Shown here: piece after piece, positions 32,400 to 44,478 of the stretch
Position numbering within the stretch: position 1 is the first letter of the stretch
Layout: each line of letters starts with the position of its first letter
Assembly (NCBI GenBank): GCA_050084985.1
Contig: JBITNC010000001.1
Location: forward strand, 138,694,001 to 138,758,000
Origin: Nageia nagi
Taxonomy: Eukaryota > Pinophyta
Direction of reading: 5' to 3'
DNA length: 64,000 nucleotides
Position numbers and translations under genes: made by a program
The notes under the pieces: model-generated
The model's input: only the letters and a program-made list of their open reading frames with translations
Told to the model about the DNA's origin: nothing
Database searches by the model: none

Positions 32400-35300
32400 T
32401 GTAAAGGTCCAAACACAACCTCAAGCAATAATCAACAAAGTCAAACTAGTAAGCCCTAATGTTAGGCCTAAGGAATCAATTTCAAGTAGAACCATAAATA
32501 TTGCAATGTTAGGGTTAGGGAATCCACATCAAGTTATTATAATGTAAATATGCTAATGTCAAAGCTAGGCTTTAGTATCAAGCATTAACAATACCTAGAT
32601 GGTAACATTTCACCTATCCTAGCATACATTAATGAAAAGTAGTCTACAATACCAATGTCTAACTAATGTAAATATATACAAGCAATGGTAATCCAAATAT
32701 GCATAAGATAAGTATACACAACATAAAGTATGAGATCCAATACCACAACAGATGTATGTATGATATAAAATGATAATAATACAATACCAGGCCCAATAGG
32801 TTGATGTTGGGCTCCAAGGAGCCAACTAGGGCATAACTAAATGTCTCTAACTACTAGAAAGATAGCAAAACTATGGGATATTATGCTCCCTCAAAAATAT
32901 AAATCCTCTACACTAAAGGAGCCCTCCTCAAATCTTGCACTACTACCAAAAGGATGACTTGCATCCCTTTTTTGTATCTTAAAATATGAAAAATAAAAAC
33001 TAACATTAATTTGTGACCTCCTACATTGACATGCATCATTTTTATTATTTTTTCAAGTTTTTACTTTTTTGATGTAAATTCCAAAGTAAATTACAATGTG
33101 GGGAGGATGAGTACTTTGAGTGTCAACATAAAGGTATAGGAGTACCACACATACCCATGTGGATTGAAGAGTCATGCATGGGGTCTTGCTATCAATATGG
33201 GCCAATGTGGTGATATAGGAGCCTCGCTAAGGCTAGTGAATGCATGTAGGTGTCTATCCATTCATCTAGGTATAATAATAGACCTTTGGAATACTACAAT
33301 CATGATCAAGATCTTCAAGTATAATAAAAACACCTAATCTAGGCTTGGGAGGGAGATTTCCCACTTAGGGTTCACAAGGGGCTCCATTGACCCATTAAGT
33401 CTTCTATTCCAAGTCATAAACATGAAAGTACAAGGTATTAATAAAATATATTACAAGAGGAACCTATTAGATTCCATTATTACTTACATATTTGCAAAGA
33501 TTAATGATTAGCATTAGACACCTCCTATACTTTACTTTTATGAATGAACATCACTAAGATGATGAATTCATTAAATCATAAGATTTACCTATTCTAATTT
33601 TAAAAGTTGGGGGTCATGTTAGAGAATTATGGATTATCATTTTTATGAATAGACTTATGCATTGTGTTTCTCCTCATCAAATTCTATGTTATTAAAAATG
33701 AACACCTGCATGGATTCAAGGCCTAGGTAGCACATAATTACAACACATATTCCATACTAAAGGCTGATTAAGGGCATCCAAGATTCAAGAGGAATCCTCA
33801 TTCACTCTAGCCATCTATATAGAGTAAAATACAAATATTGCTAAATGCTATCAAAATTTCTATTGAACAAAGCTTAAACCTTGTTGCATTATGAAAAATG
33901 GGATACATCTAAGAGGCATTATCCTATTCCCTAATCTCTCTTCAATAAAATCAATCTTATAAATATTTAGAAGACCATAATATCAACATTACTACAAGCT
34001 TCTTGGAAGCATATTTACAAAATATCCAACATGCCAAACTTCAAGACTCTAAGAAACATGAAAATCATGTTTGTTCTTCTTATCACATGGACTTTCTTAG
34101 TAGGGCATACAAAGAGTTCAAAAGTTATTGCAAAAGATATTCATTACAATTATGAGAAAAAAATAAGTCTGATGTAAAGAGAAGCCTTAATCACTTAGGC
34201 CCTCTATATATAGGAAAATATAGATATTGTAAAGGTTGTTAAAACATATATTGAAGAGTACTCAAACCTTAAAGCAATGTTAATAATTTGATACACCTAA
34301 ATGATATTATTCTATTCCCTAAGCTCTCTTCAACAAAATCAAAGCTTATAAATATTTAGATGACTACAATATCAACACTACTACAAGCTTCTTGGAAGCA
34401 TATTTACAAAATGGCCAACATGAAAAATTACAAGAGACTAAGAAATATGAAAATTGAGTTTATTCTTCTTGTCACATAGACTTTATGATTAGGGTGTTCA
34501 AAGTGTTCCAAAATTATATTGGAAGCCATTAATTACACAAATGATGGTTGTCAAACCATGCCTGATGATGAAATGAAGTTGGGGCCATTGATTTACTATG
34601 CAATTGCATGGGTTGTATTGGAAAAATATATCTTCTCTTGTAAAATTACATAGTAAGCATCCTCTTTGAAGAGTGAGGGGTAAAAATTTTGATTGATGGT
34701 TGTTGATTGCTCTTAAACCATGCCTGATGATGAAATGAAGATGGGCCATTGATTTACTATGTGAGCACATTGGTTGTATTGAGGATATGTGTCTTTTCTT
34801 GCATAATAAAGATAATCCAAATGATGATAATGTTGGGGGTTTATCAACAACTTACCAATGCAAATGCCCACTACTCACATCACCAATCAATTAATTCCTC
34901 TCCCATTAGAAAATAGGAAACTACTACCTTCTTTGCTACAATATCAGAAGATGATGAGTCCTTTAGTCATCATTGAATTTTGATAACTAAGGGAAATAAG
35001 ATGAAAGCCAATGAGAATAAGTGCCAATGATCAAATACAAAAGCTCATGCTCCTAGTAGATGATGTCAATGATTGGATAGTAGTCAAAGTTTAAAATATT
35101 CTTGCATATTGGTAATCCCAAAAAGATTGGAGCAAGTTTGAAAATTGAGAAGTACAAGACATAAAGGATTTGAGCATCAATGTACATTATCAAGTGAAGA
35201 AGGCCTTGACACATGACATCAATGACCCTAGACATGTGAGAAAAAATTAATTCCAATGAAGAACAATTATTTTTCTATGATGTACCCATTACATTCCATA

Positions 35301-35600
35301 GTAATATCTAGAGTATAGTTTTTTTAATTTTTCATAACAAAATCAATGGGTGAGCATATTATTTTTCCCTACCTCTATGAAATGGATACTAAAATAAAGT
35401 ATCATTTTATATCTATTTATATAATCATACCATTAAAATTATATTATAAATGATGAAGAAATTAGTTTATCCATGAATAATGTAAGAAGGAGGCCCTTAT
35501 GATAGGATTCTACCAATATAATAGAAAACTAGGAATAGTTATCTTAAATATATTTATGAAATAATGATAGTTCCCTCTTCCTTTATACAAAGGAGAATCA
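32400..35600 (-). mobile_element. Gypsy LTR and linked block, unit 2 copy
   Basis: Begins with the LTR end next to the primer site. It contains two copies, about 390 bases apart, of a block of about 330 bases (33,810-34,140 and 34,200-34,515). Each has a TATA-like core on the minus strand (33,815-33,822 and 34,204-34,213), consistent with an LTR promoter. A second tandem pair of about 110 bases lies at 34,551-34,660 and 34,715-34,805. The outer LTR boundary was not determined. 34,860-35,600 includes the flank module ending in gaatcaAGGTT, the insertion site of the copia-type element. Confidence 0.5.
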
Positions 35601-35605
35601 AGGTT

Positions 35606-38278
35606 TTTTGGGATTTAGATATTCCATTATGTGAGAACAAATTAAAAAAAAAAACTAATAAACATGCAGACAAAAAGAACATAAAATTTGATAAGGTTCA
35701 CTCAACAACTCATTGAGTTACATCTCTATAGAAGCACTAGTACTTACATCTTTGTTTCCATAAATAAATATAATGTATAAAAGAAAGGAAGAACTATGCA
35801 ACATTCCTTGTTGTAGTACCCTCTCTATCTCCATATAGTATATCATGCAACCAACATCTTCTTAGACATAGGTTCTCCTCACCCATGACCATGTAATCTC
35901 TATCATAGCTATAAGAACAAGAGTGTTGAGCTACTTTAAATAATGAACAATCTACCATATGGCACCAGTGCCAACTCCTCAAAATATGTCCTAACACTCA
36001 CACTATAAAGTTATAATCTTAGCAAAATTTATCAACTCACAAGCTTATAATAGAGAATTACATTAACAATATATCTCCTAACATTATTTTAGCATTACAA
36101 ATAGTGTATGCCAATACCGATATCACTCACCTTTTTGACATTACTACCTTTGGTATTACTACATCTCACTTTATGCAACATATAATTATATATAAAACAC
36201 ATTACATATTACATGACCATGGTTGTTATATTATTATAATATTATAATAACCAACTATAGGTAAACTTGTTGTCCTCATCATTGTGAATTAGTATGATGT
36301 CGATCACACAATCCTCATCACCATTTGTTTGGACACTCTGTAAATATCTATCATCATGAGAATCAATCTATTCACCAAAATCTTCCATATGTGACTTCTT
36401 GAATATTGCCTCATATCTAATGCTTACTACTATTTGTTATGCCAATGACATTGCACCTATTGCTCACAACACAAATGTGTCTATTCTAACATGGATGCTA
36501 CCAAAAGAGTCCTACAAATTGGGTTTAGTATTTTTCTAAGGCATATTTCATCTACCTCATAATATTTTTCATGATTTTAGCTTCATAAAATGCTAGTTGT
36601 TCCTATTTTGATAGTGAATATGGACTCCATACCCAATAATCTCCCACTTAGAGACTTGATTCATTGCTTCAAATTGTAGCACAACTTCATCTTCTTCTTA
36701 TGATGCTTGATGAACTCCTCCTAATTGTTCTTGGATCAACCATATCCTAATGCAATCTTCTTCAAGTCTTTCCTTGCATCTTTGTCCCTTTTCTTTTATC
36801 ATGCATACAAAACACCATGCACCATCCAACCTTATGGATTTCCAACTCCCACTCATTCTTGGATTTCATTCCATAAACACTCACCACCATCAGCATGCAA
36901 TTTATATGAAACTATAGGGAACTTTATACTTTACGTCCATATTTGAACATTCTTGGTGAAAATTATTCTATCCTAATGTTGAAGATCCTTTGCACCATTA
37001 GTATCCATATCACTTCCTTTAAGCCTTATTCTATAAGATCTCTCTTGATCTCCCAAAAATATCATTACTCCCACTGCATTATCAATATTCACACATCATT
37101 AATGAAAATAACTACATCCTAATTTTTAATCTGGAAATGGGATCGAGGAAGGGATGACATAACAAAAGTGATCAAGTTCTCTTGGTACTCATACAATTTC
37201 TGACAATTTGAAGTAAAGCTCACATCAGTTTGCCCATATCTACTATAGCTCTCACCTCCAACTTAAACTAAAATCTATCAAACATTTAGGTTTGATACCA
37301 ATTATTATGATTTAGATATTCCATTATGTGAGATCAAATTGACCAACAAAAATAACATAAATATGCAGATAAAGATAACACAAAATTTAATGAGGTTCAC
37401 TCAACAAATCATTTGAGCTACATCCTCATTGAAGAACCAACAATTGCATCTTTGTGTTCATTAATAAATACAATGTAAAAAATAAAGGTTAAAGTATGCA
37501 ACATTCCTTTTTATAGCACCCTCTCTATCTCCATATAGTACATCATGCATCAAGATCTTCTCAAACAAGGGTTCTCCTCACCCATAACCATGTAATTTCT
37601 ATGAAAGCTACAAGAATAAGATTATTGTGCTATTGTGCATAATGAACAATATGCAATATTATATCACTATGGGCTCCTCTAAATACCTTCCCGCAATCAC
37701 ACTACAAAGTTACAATATTATAGAAATTTATCATCTCATAAGCTTAAAATAGATAATTACATTGAGAATATCTCTTGAGATTCTTCCAGCATTGCAGCCA
37801 TTGTATGCTAATATGACATCACTCACCTTTCTTGTATTATTGTATCTCATATTATGTAGTACATTATTATATATAATACATTATGTATTAAATAACAATA
37901 GTTGTTATATTAACAATATAATAAACTATATGTAAACCTGCTATCCTCTTCATCATGAATTAGTATGTTGTCAATCACACTATAATCATCATCATTTATT
38001 TGGACACTCTCAAAATATCTATCATTAAGAGAATCAATCTATTCATCATAATCAATCCAACACTTATTGTTATTTGATATACCAATGATATTACACTTGG
38101 TGCTCACAACACAAATGCATCTAGTCTAACATGGATGCTTCCATGATAGCCCTATAAATTAGATTTACTATTGCTATATTGTATATTTTATCCAACCTCA
38201 TATTATTTTCCTTATTTTAACTTTATCAAATAGTATAAGTTCTAATTGTCACAGTAACTTAAGGCTTCACACCTAACA
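35606..38278 (-). mobile_element. Complete non-autonomous copia-type LTR element, unit 3 (2,673 bp)
   Basis: The element has LTRs at 35,606-36,638 and 37,303-38,278 and an internal region of about 664 bp. A perfect target duplication AGGTT lies at 35,601-35,605 and 38,279-38,283. The surrounding sequence without the element is seen at 61,923-61,945 (gatcaagattatcattc). The primer site at 37,289-37,300 (plus-strand GGTTTGATACCA) matches initiator tRNA-Met at 10 of 12. On the minus strand the polypurine tract is TAAGTGGGAGAT at 36,639-36,650, the usual copia form, directly before the LTR. The LTR's outer end is TAACA on the plus strand. The internal region codes for no gag or pol domain on the element's strand, so it would have needed enzymes from another element. 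Confidence 0.88.
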
Positions 38279-38283
38279 AGGTT

Positions 38284-38524
38284 ACCATCCAAAGGAATTG
38301 ATGTTTATAAAAACTATGTAGAGGGATGTGTAATTTTAATTCAATGCAAGATTTTTATATTATAATACCAATCTCATTGAAATATGTTTGAAAGTTTTTA
38401 TAATAAGAGATTTGTTATTGAAGAAATATCTTATATGAAATTACTTTTAGAGGGTAATTAAATAATGTATGTATCATTGCATGAAATATATCAATTTTGT
38501 TAAAAAATATTTAATTTTTATAAA
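38284..38524. repeat. Flank module fragment
   Basis: Matches 7,561-7,800 directly after the LTR element. It is then joined, at about 38,524, to sequence equivalent to 10,440, so about 2.6 kb present in unit 1 (including BPS1-like copy B) is absent. Confidence 0.55.
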
Positions 38525-39165
38525 TAATGTTGTATGTAGATTAACTTATGCATTCTTTGGACACTCATGCACATAAAATAAATAGATCCATAATGGAACC
38601 ACTATAGATATTTCAATGGAACCACTAGAGAAATATTAGAAGGATTATCTCCATAAAGAGGAAGGGGTAGAGGTCCAATAAGAAGAAGAGGTTGATTCCC
38701 ACGAAGAGGAAAAGGTTGAAGAAATAATATGAGTAATAAAGAAACCTAAAAATACACTTAAGTGCGAGGAAGATGAAAAAGAAACTTCAAGAAAAGAGGG
38801 AGAGGCTATCAAAAGTATGATTATTCATTTTTCAATGCTATTATTATCACAATATAGAAATATTAAATGTAGAACAAACATAGATGATGAAAATAGAGAG
38901 TAAGCTAAATATACAAATGAAGGTGAAATGATAGATTACTATGTGTTAACATATAGTGTTAAAGAGGAAGTAAATGAATAGAAATTCTATGTTGATAGTG
39001 GGTATAATAATCTTATGACAAGAGGAAAAGATATGTTCTAATATTTAGATGACTCATTCTAATCAAAAGTGAAAATGAGTAATAATACAATTGTACCAAT
39101 CTTAGGGACAAGGGTATAGTACTCAAAATAAAGTAAAGTGTGAAAAACATTATTTGTGATGTGAA
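38525..39165 (+). pseudogene. Ty1-copia gag-protease remnant, unit 3
   Basis: Matches 10,440-11,060. The protease-like stretch reads KFYVDSGYNNLMTRGKDM near 38,978-39,030 and keeps the catalytic D-S-G that units 1 and 2 have lost. The zinc knuckle near 38,835-38,875 is frame-shifted. The copy stops near 39,165 (tttgtgatgt) against LINE-like sequence. Confidence 0.7.
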
Positions 39166-40335
39166 CATGAATATGCTCTCAAGATGGAATGGTTATGTGA
39201 CTAAATTGCTTTGTATAATACATTATGGTATATTTGGTATACAATGGATCATTTTCTAAAGCACGATGGTGTGAATCCTCTTAATATGTGACCACTCAAT
39301 AATTCTACAACTAAGGCACCAAACCTCCAACCCATAGATAACTATGGGTTTAACAAGGGTATCAAAGAGAAATTTATTTGAAGGATATCATGAAAATTAA
39401 TCTAGAAATATTAAAACTATATAATAGAAAGTGAAGCATATACCTTACAAAGATGCAGTTGTGAGGTTGATTTGAAGCTAAAATATGGTCCCAAAAACTA
39501 AACACTTAGGTAGGTGAAAGTAGTGCAGAACTGAACTATCTAACCTTTATAGCAAAAATGGTATCTAGAGAGAGTGGCTCTAGAGGTATTAAAGATCATG
39601 ATATTGGTTTTACTTAGGTTCACTATGAGATATTTTTGGTCATAGAAACTAGAAATTACATCCAATTATCTTTGAATACCCTTAAAAAAAATTGATAAGA
39701 GAATCACATCATTTATAAATAAATGTATAGTAATTCAGATCTGATGAAGCAAATAAATATTATTTATAAGAGTGTGTAGTTGAAGAAAGTCATCAAGGTC
39801 ATCAATATACATGTTAAAGAAAGTGAGTGAAAGGGGACATCATTGCTTAACTCTAATAGTTCTTGTAACCATTTCTAAAAAACAATTCATAATTTTGAAT
39901 TGATCAATAACTATCTTATAAAACCTCATGATAATAATAACAAATGTATAGGAGATATTAATAGTACATAAGTTATGAAAAAGTATCATGAGACATTGTC
40001 AAAGGCTATTCTAAAATTAACAAAGAAACAAAATACCTTAGAGGATCTCTAACATGCCTTCTCAATGATAGCTTGAAGGATTATGATATGATATATAATT
40101 TGGTAATCCTTCTTGAATCTTGTCTAGCCTCTTGCCATGAGGTCATTCTACTCCAAATGATCTTATAGCATCATCTCTAGAGTTATGGCATAAAGCATGG
40201 TAAATGTATACCCAATTATGTTGGTTTTGTAATTGTTAGTATCAAAACAATCTATTGATTTATGAATAGGATAAATAGCCAAAACAATCTATTGATTTAT
40301 GAATAGGATGAATGATGTGCTACAACCATGAGAGA
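39166..40335 (-). pseudogene. LINE (non-LTR) reverse-transcriptase remnant
   Basis: Read on the minus strand, with frame changes. Near 40,040-40,000 it reads VFCFFVNFRIAFDNVS, matching the family FVDFKKAFD segment. Near 39,850-39,790 it reads CPLS, then YIDDLDDFLQLHT, matching QGCPLSP...YIDDL. Near 39,720-39,690 it reads FINDVILLS, matching the catalytic F/YADDIVLLS box with the first catalytic Asp changed to Asn. This order of motifs is specific to non-LTR retrotransposons. Endonuclease domain and poly-A tail were not found, and the 3' side is cut at about 39,165 by the junction with copia sequence. Confidence 0.75.
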
Positions 40336-41658
40336 GAAAATACTAAATACAAAACTTCAATAAATAAAATAGAAATAGAAGAGGAAAGTATGTCACCATC
40401 ATATTTTAGGAAGTTAGCTTGCAAGCCTTTATAATTTGCATCCTTACAAGTACAAAGCATTTGTAAGGTTAGTATCACTCACCTAAAATAATGGGTTGAG
40501 GGTTCATTCACTTAAACCAATGTTTCCTAGGAGAAATCAATCATTAGATCTAAAGGTGGGTTTTATTCTGATTCTTGTACATTTCAAATGCTCTTTGAGT
40601 TACTCTAGAGTTAGTTTTGCTTGATGGTTAAGCACCTTTCTCACCATTTAAGATTAATTTGATTTCATAAATAATTGAAGCATAAATATCTATTATATAC
40701 TATGTTCAATCTATTTTTGAATTTAGCATTACTATCACAACTAACTATACATATTAGGTATCTTAATATGTGTCACTAGTGAGCTCAAGATATGATCTAG
40801 CATCTCAATCATAAACAAATTTGGATTCCTCACCCTATTAATATGTATATACGAGTTAAGATGGGAAATAATTCATTTCTCTCCAACATCAAGGTGGATT
40901 ATTATCAAAGATTGCTGGAATACAAATTTACACATGTCTACCCCACTAATCCATGAAACATATAGAGAAGCACTCATTAGGGGGGATTATCTAAGCAAAA
41001 CCAATCATCTTGTCCAATGGAACAGGGGTAGTTACATTCCTCTACATTACAAACAAATCATATGGGTAACAAGGTCTATGAGGATTTCCATGGTTCTAAT
41101 TATAGACTTGATTGAATTGATTTTCACTAAAAAATATTATTCAAAATAAAATATTTTAAATTTGAACATATGAAATGGTATGAAACATGCTTCATTCCAT
41201 CTATCCTACTAAGATGATCCATTCAAGATTTGAAAATAGGAGGGAAAAATGAGTTTGGGGTCCTCCAATGGTACTTTTTTTATGGAAATCAAACTCTATC
41301 ATAATTATTTTGATCAAACAAATGGATTATAGATCTATAAAAAGTATCATTAGGCCTTAACACCATAAAAACTATACCTATTATTATAGAGCTTTATAGC
41401 TTTAGCATCATTAGAGAGCTAAACCATGGTTATTTTATTATTTTTTAAATAAACATGAATTTATGATCTTTATAGTATGGAGAAAGGTAATATAAAACAT
41501 GATTAATGAATTAATGTGATAAATGATTTTATTTCTTAGCTAAGGATATTATTTCTTTGATATAATTATATATAATGGATGGTTGTAAAATTCTCAACAG
41601 AATGGTAAAATGATAGTAGTTTTCATGTAGAATATATGGTGATATGTCTTCATGAGCC

Positions 41659-41768
41659 AATATGAGCAACTTCAAGTATATAGATCAAAATCTTCATGTA
41701 TGAAGATGAGCATCTTCAAGTGTTAAGATGAGCATCTTCATGCTTCAAGATAAGCATCTTGAGTATAA
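41659..41768. repeat. 22-bp palindromic tandem repeat, five units
   Basis: Five consecutive units at exact 22-base spacing (starts 41,659, 41,681, 41,703, 41,725, 41,747). The central core is AAGATGAGCATCTT, whose outer six bases are perfectly inverted. The third and fourth units are best conserved; the first two have decayed. It lies within the 1.4-kb insertion in P copy 1. Confidence 0.8.
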
Positions 41769-41941
41769 AATTATGAGGATATTATAAATATTGATTTCAA
41801 TCCAAAGGGGTTCACATGGCTACTTATTTCACATGGACTTAATAAGATCTTTCCAATGGTAGAGTTATGGAATCATTTAGAGATCATATTTGATATAAAA
41901 TACCATAAATAGTTTTACTATAGTCTTGAAGTTATAGTTTA

Positions 41942-42040
41942 CTCATCTTATCTAGTAAATCATTGCTCATCTATAACAAGAAACTCATCTTATATAATAA
42001 GATAATCATCTTCTCCAATAACATGCTCATCTTCTCATCT
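41942..42040. repeat. Clustered CTCATCT motifs
   Basis: Six CTCATCT or ATCATCT motifs start at 41,942, 41,966, 41,984, 42,005, 42,026 and 42,034, mostly 18-24 bases apart. The motif is the complement of the AGATGAG half of the array at 41,659, so it may be a decayed array of the same sequence in the opposite orientation. Confidence 0.45.
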
Positions 42041-42059
42041 TATAGGAAAGTCTTCTTCT

Positions 42060-43039
42060 CCTTCAAATCCACATTATTTTCATTGTAGCACTTGGGTCCA
42101 ATATACAATTCCCTTTGGAAAAACATAAATATTTAGAAAATATAGGAGACAAGGTGTGAAATTAATGGAGTTTATATTTTGGCTAATTTATATAAAAATA
42201 CTTTGAAGTTATAAAATTTTGGCTAGTCGACTGAGAAAAAAATAAACTCAAAAACATTAGGCTACATGGGCATGGTGCAATGAGAAAAAAATAGAAAATT
42301 AAAAAGTTAAAAATCCTACAAAATCATTAATTTGCAATAAATCAATATTGTGCATTGCCTTGAAAAAAGGTATATAATCCAATATAACACAATAATTAAT
42401 TTCATCCTTTAAATTGAAATTATAATATAATTTGAAGATATTAAAATGATTATAATACTTCATATGATGAGGATAAAAAATAGTAATTCCATATATCCCT
42501 TTCTTGTAGAAATGTTGAGAGTAAATCTAATGAATTTTAAGTTCTAATGCTCTTAGTGAATGATAATTATATACTATTTAACATTGATTGAGGTAATATA
42601 AGCATCTATTCTTCTTCCTTATCCAATCCATCAGAGCCATTACTTGAGTAATTCCTATGTTTCTTATATGTTTTGAATAACAAAGGTACCCTTAATATTA
42701 ATGTACATAAGTATAGTAAGAAGTGTTTAAAAAGTAAGAACTTTCTAAAAAAAATTTCCCAATTAGATCTTGTCATTTTTTATGCATACTATTGTTAAAA
42801 TAATATACCTATGATGTGGGATCCAAGATAGAACATTAATTCTCTTAGGTGCAGAGTAGTATCATTGGAGCATACAAATACATAATGACATTTATCAATA
42901 TCTTTTGGTAAAACCTTTTAGAATTGTTATAGAGTATTATATATTAGATAAACAATGCAAAAAACATAATATATCATAACAAATACATGAATAAATAAAG
43001 GAATAGTCTACCTCATTACAAGTTATCCTTACTGATAGA
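42060..43039. other. Unassigned AT-rich sequence in the insertion within P copy 1
   Basis: No coding sequence, terminal repeat or similarity to other parts of the window was recognised. Confidence 0.4.
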
Positions 43040-44478
43040 TATTGAACATATTTTTCAATAGGTAATGTTTAGTTGATAGTGGTATTTCTTTGAATTAGTC
43101 TTGCACTTGATGTATGACATTATGAATGATTAAATCTTACTTTATGATCAAATAAAGGAGGCAACTTTAGAAAAAGCATAAAACCTATCGAGATCACAAA
43201 TAGATTATAACTTAGTTGATTGTGGCATTCTTTCATGAAATTGCTTGAAAGAAAAGGGGTGTATGTATGAGATATGGTACATTTAGCATAAGATGCATTA
43301 TAGTCATAAGAAGAGTTATCCTAATCCTCAATTACTTGAAAACCTTTCTTAGTACTTATGACTAACAATTCTTGGATCATTGGGATGATCGTGAAAAAAG
43401 ATGATGGCATACACTAATCAAATAAAGATGAATCGAAGAACTACTATGACATAATGCTACATGGATGAACATTCCACATGTTGAGGAAGTTAATTTATTG
43501 TATGAATCGTTATGGAATATATGGTATACATCATATACTTATTTTATTAATACCTTCATGATGTATGATAGGGAAAGAGAGAAGTCTATTGTTATATAGA
43601 TCAATGAAAATGCATTTAATTACAAAAATAACCCATTTTTCTACATGACAAGTATTTATGATGAAAACCTAATTATGATTTAATTTTTATGTTTTTAAAG
43701 GGATGTACATAATTTATGAGATTATTTGAAATAAATGATGTTTTGAAATTGATGCAAAAATCATAATTTTCATAATATTATTATTTATTTAAAAATAATA
43801 ATAAGGTTACTCTGATAAGAGAATCACTCTAGAGAAATGCTAAACTTAAAAAATAGACTAGTAAATCAAAATACGAATTAAAGGAATAATATAAAAATTA
43901 GGGTTTGAAGATGTACTAAAAATATGGATATCTTAGTGATCATGATGATTACACTCTAGCATGAAACTAGTTATGGAACATTCAAATATCGAACTTATTT
44001 TTCAATAGGTAATGTTTATTTGATAAAGGTATTTCTTTAAATTGGTCTTGCACTGGATGTATGACATTATGAATGATGAAATCTTACTTTATGGTCAAGG
44101 AAAGGAGGTAACTTTAGAGAAAGCATAAAACCTATTGAGACCACAAACAAATTATAGCTTAGTTGATTATGATATTCTTGCATCAAATTGATTGAAAAGA
44201 AAGGGATGTATGGATGAGACATGGTGCATTTGGGTAGGATGCATTATGGTCATAAGAAGATTTATCTTGATCCTCAATTGCTTGAAATCCTTTTTTAGTA
44301 TCAATGATCAACAATTATTGGATACTTGTAATGATCATGAGAAAATATGATCGTATACACTAATGAAGGTAAATCAAAGACCCTCTATGATATAGTGCTA
44401 CATGGATGAAAATTCCATATGTTAATAGATAGCCCATTTGGCATGTACACTTATTCCTTTATTTTATATCATTATAGG

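Larger units (their letters stand above)
40400..44425. repeat. P repeat, copy 1, interrupted and partly duplicated
   Basis: 40,400-41,635 matches 44,960-46,180 of copy 2. About 1.4 kb of unrelated sequence (41,640-43,040) then intervenes, and the match resumes at 43,040 (tttttcaataggtaatg). A part is present twice, 43,040-43,990 and 43,990-44,425, as a partial tandem duplication. The start equivalent to CACTATACCCC is missing. No open frame is conserved with other P copies. Confidence 0.6.

Noticed and set aside
41659-41768. CRISPR-like array
   Set aside because: Units are contiguous 22-base repeats without unique spacers, and the host is a plant.
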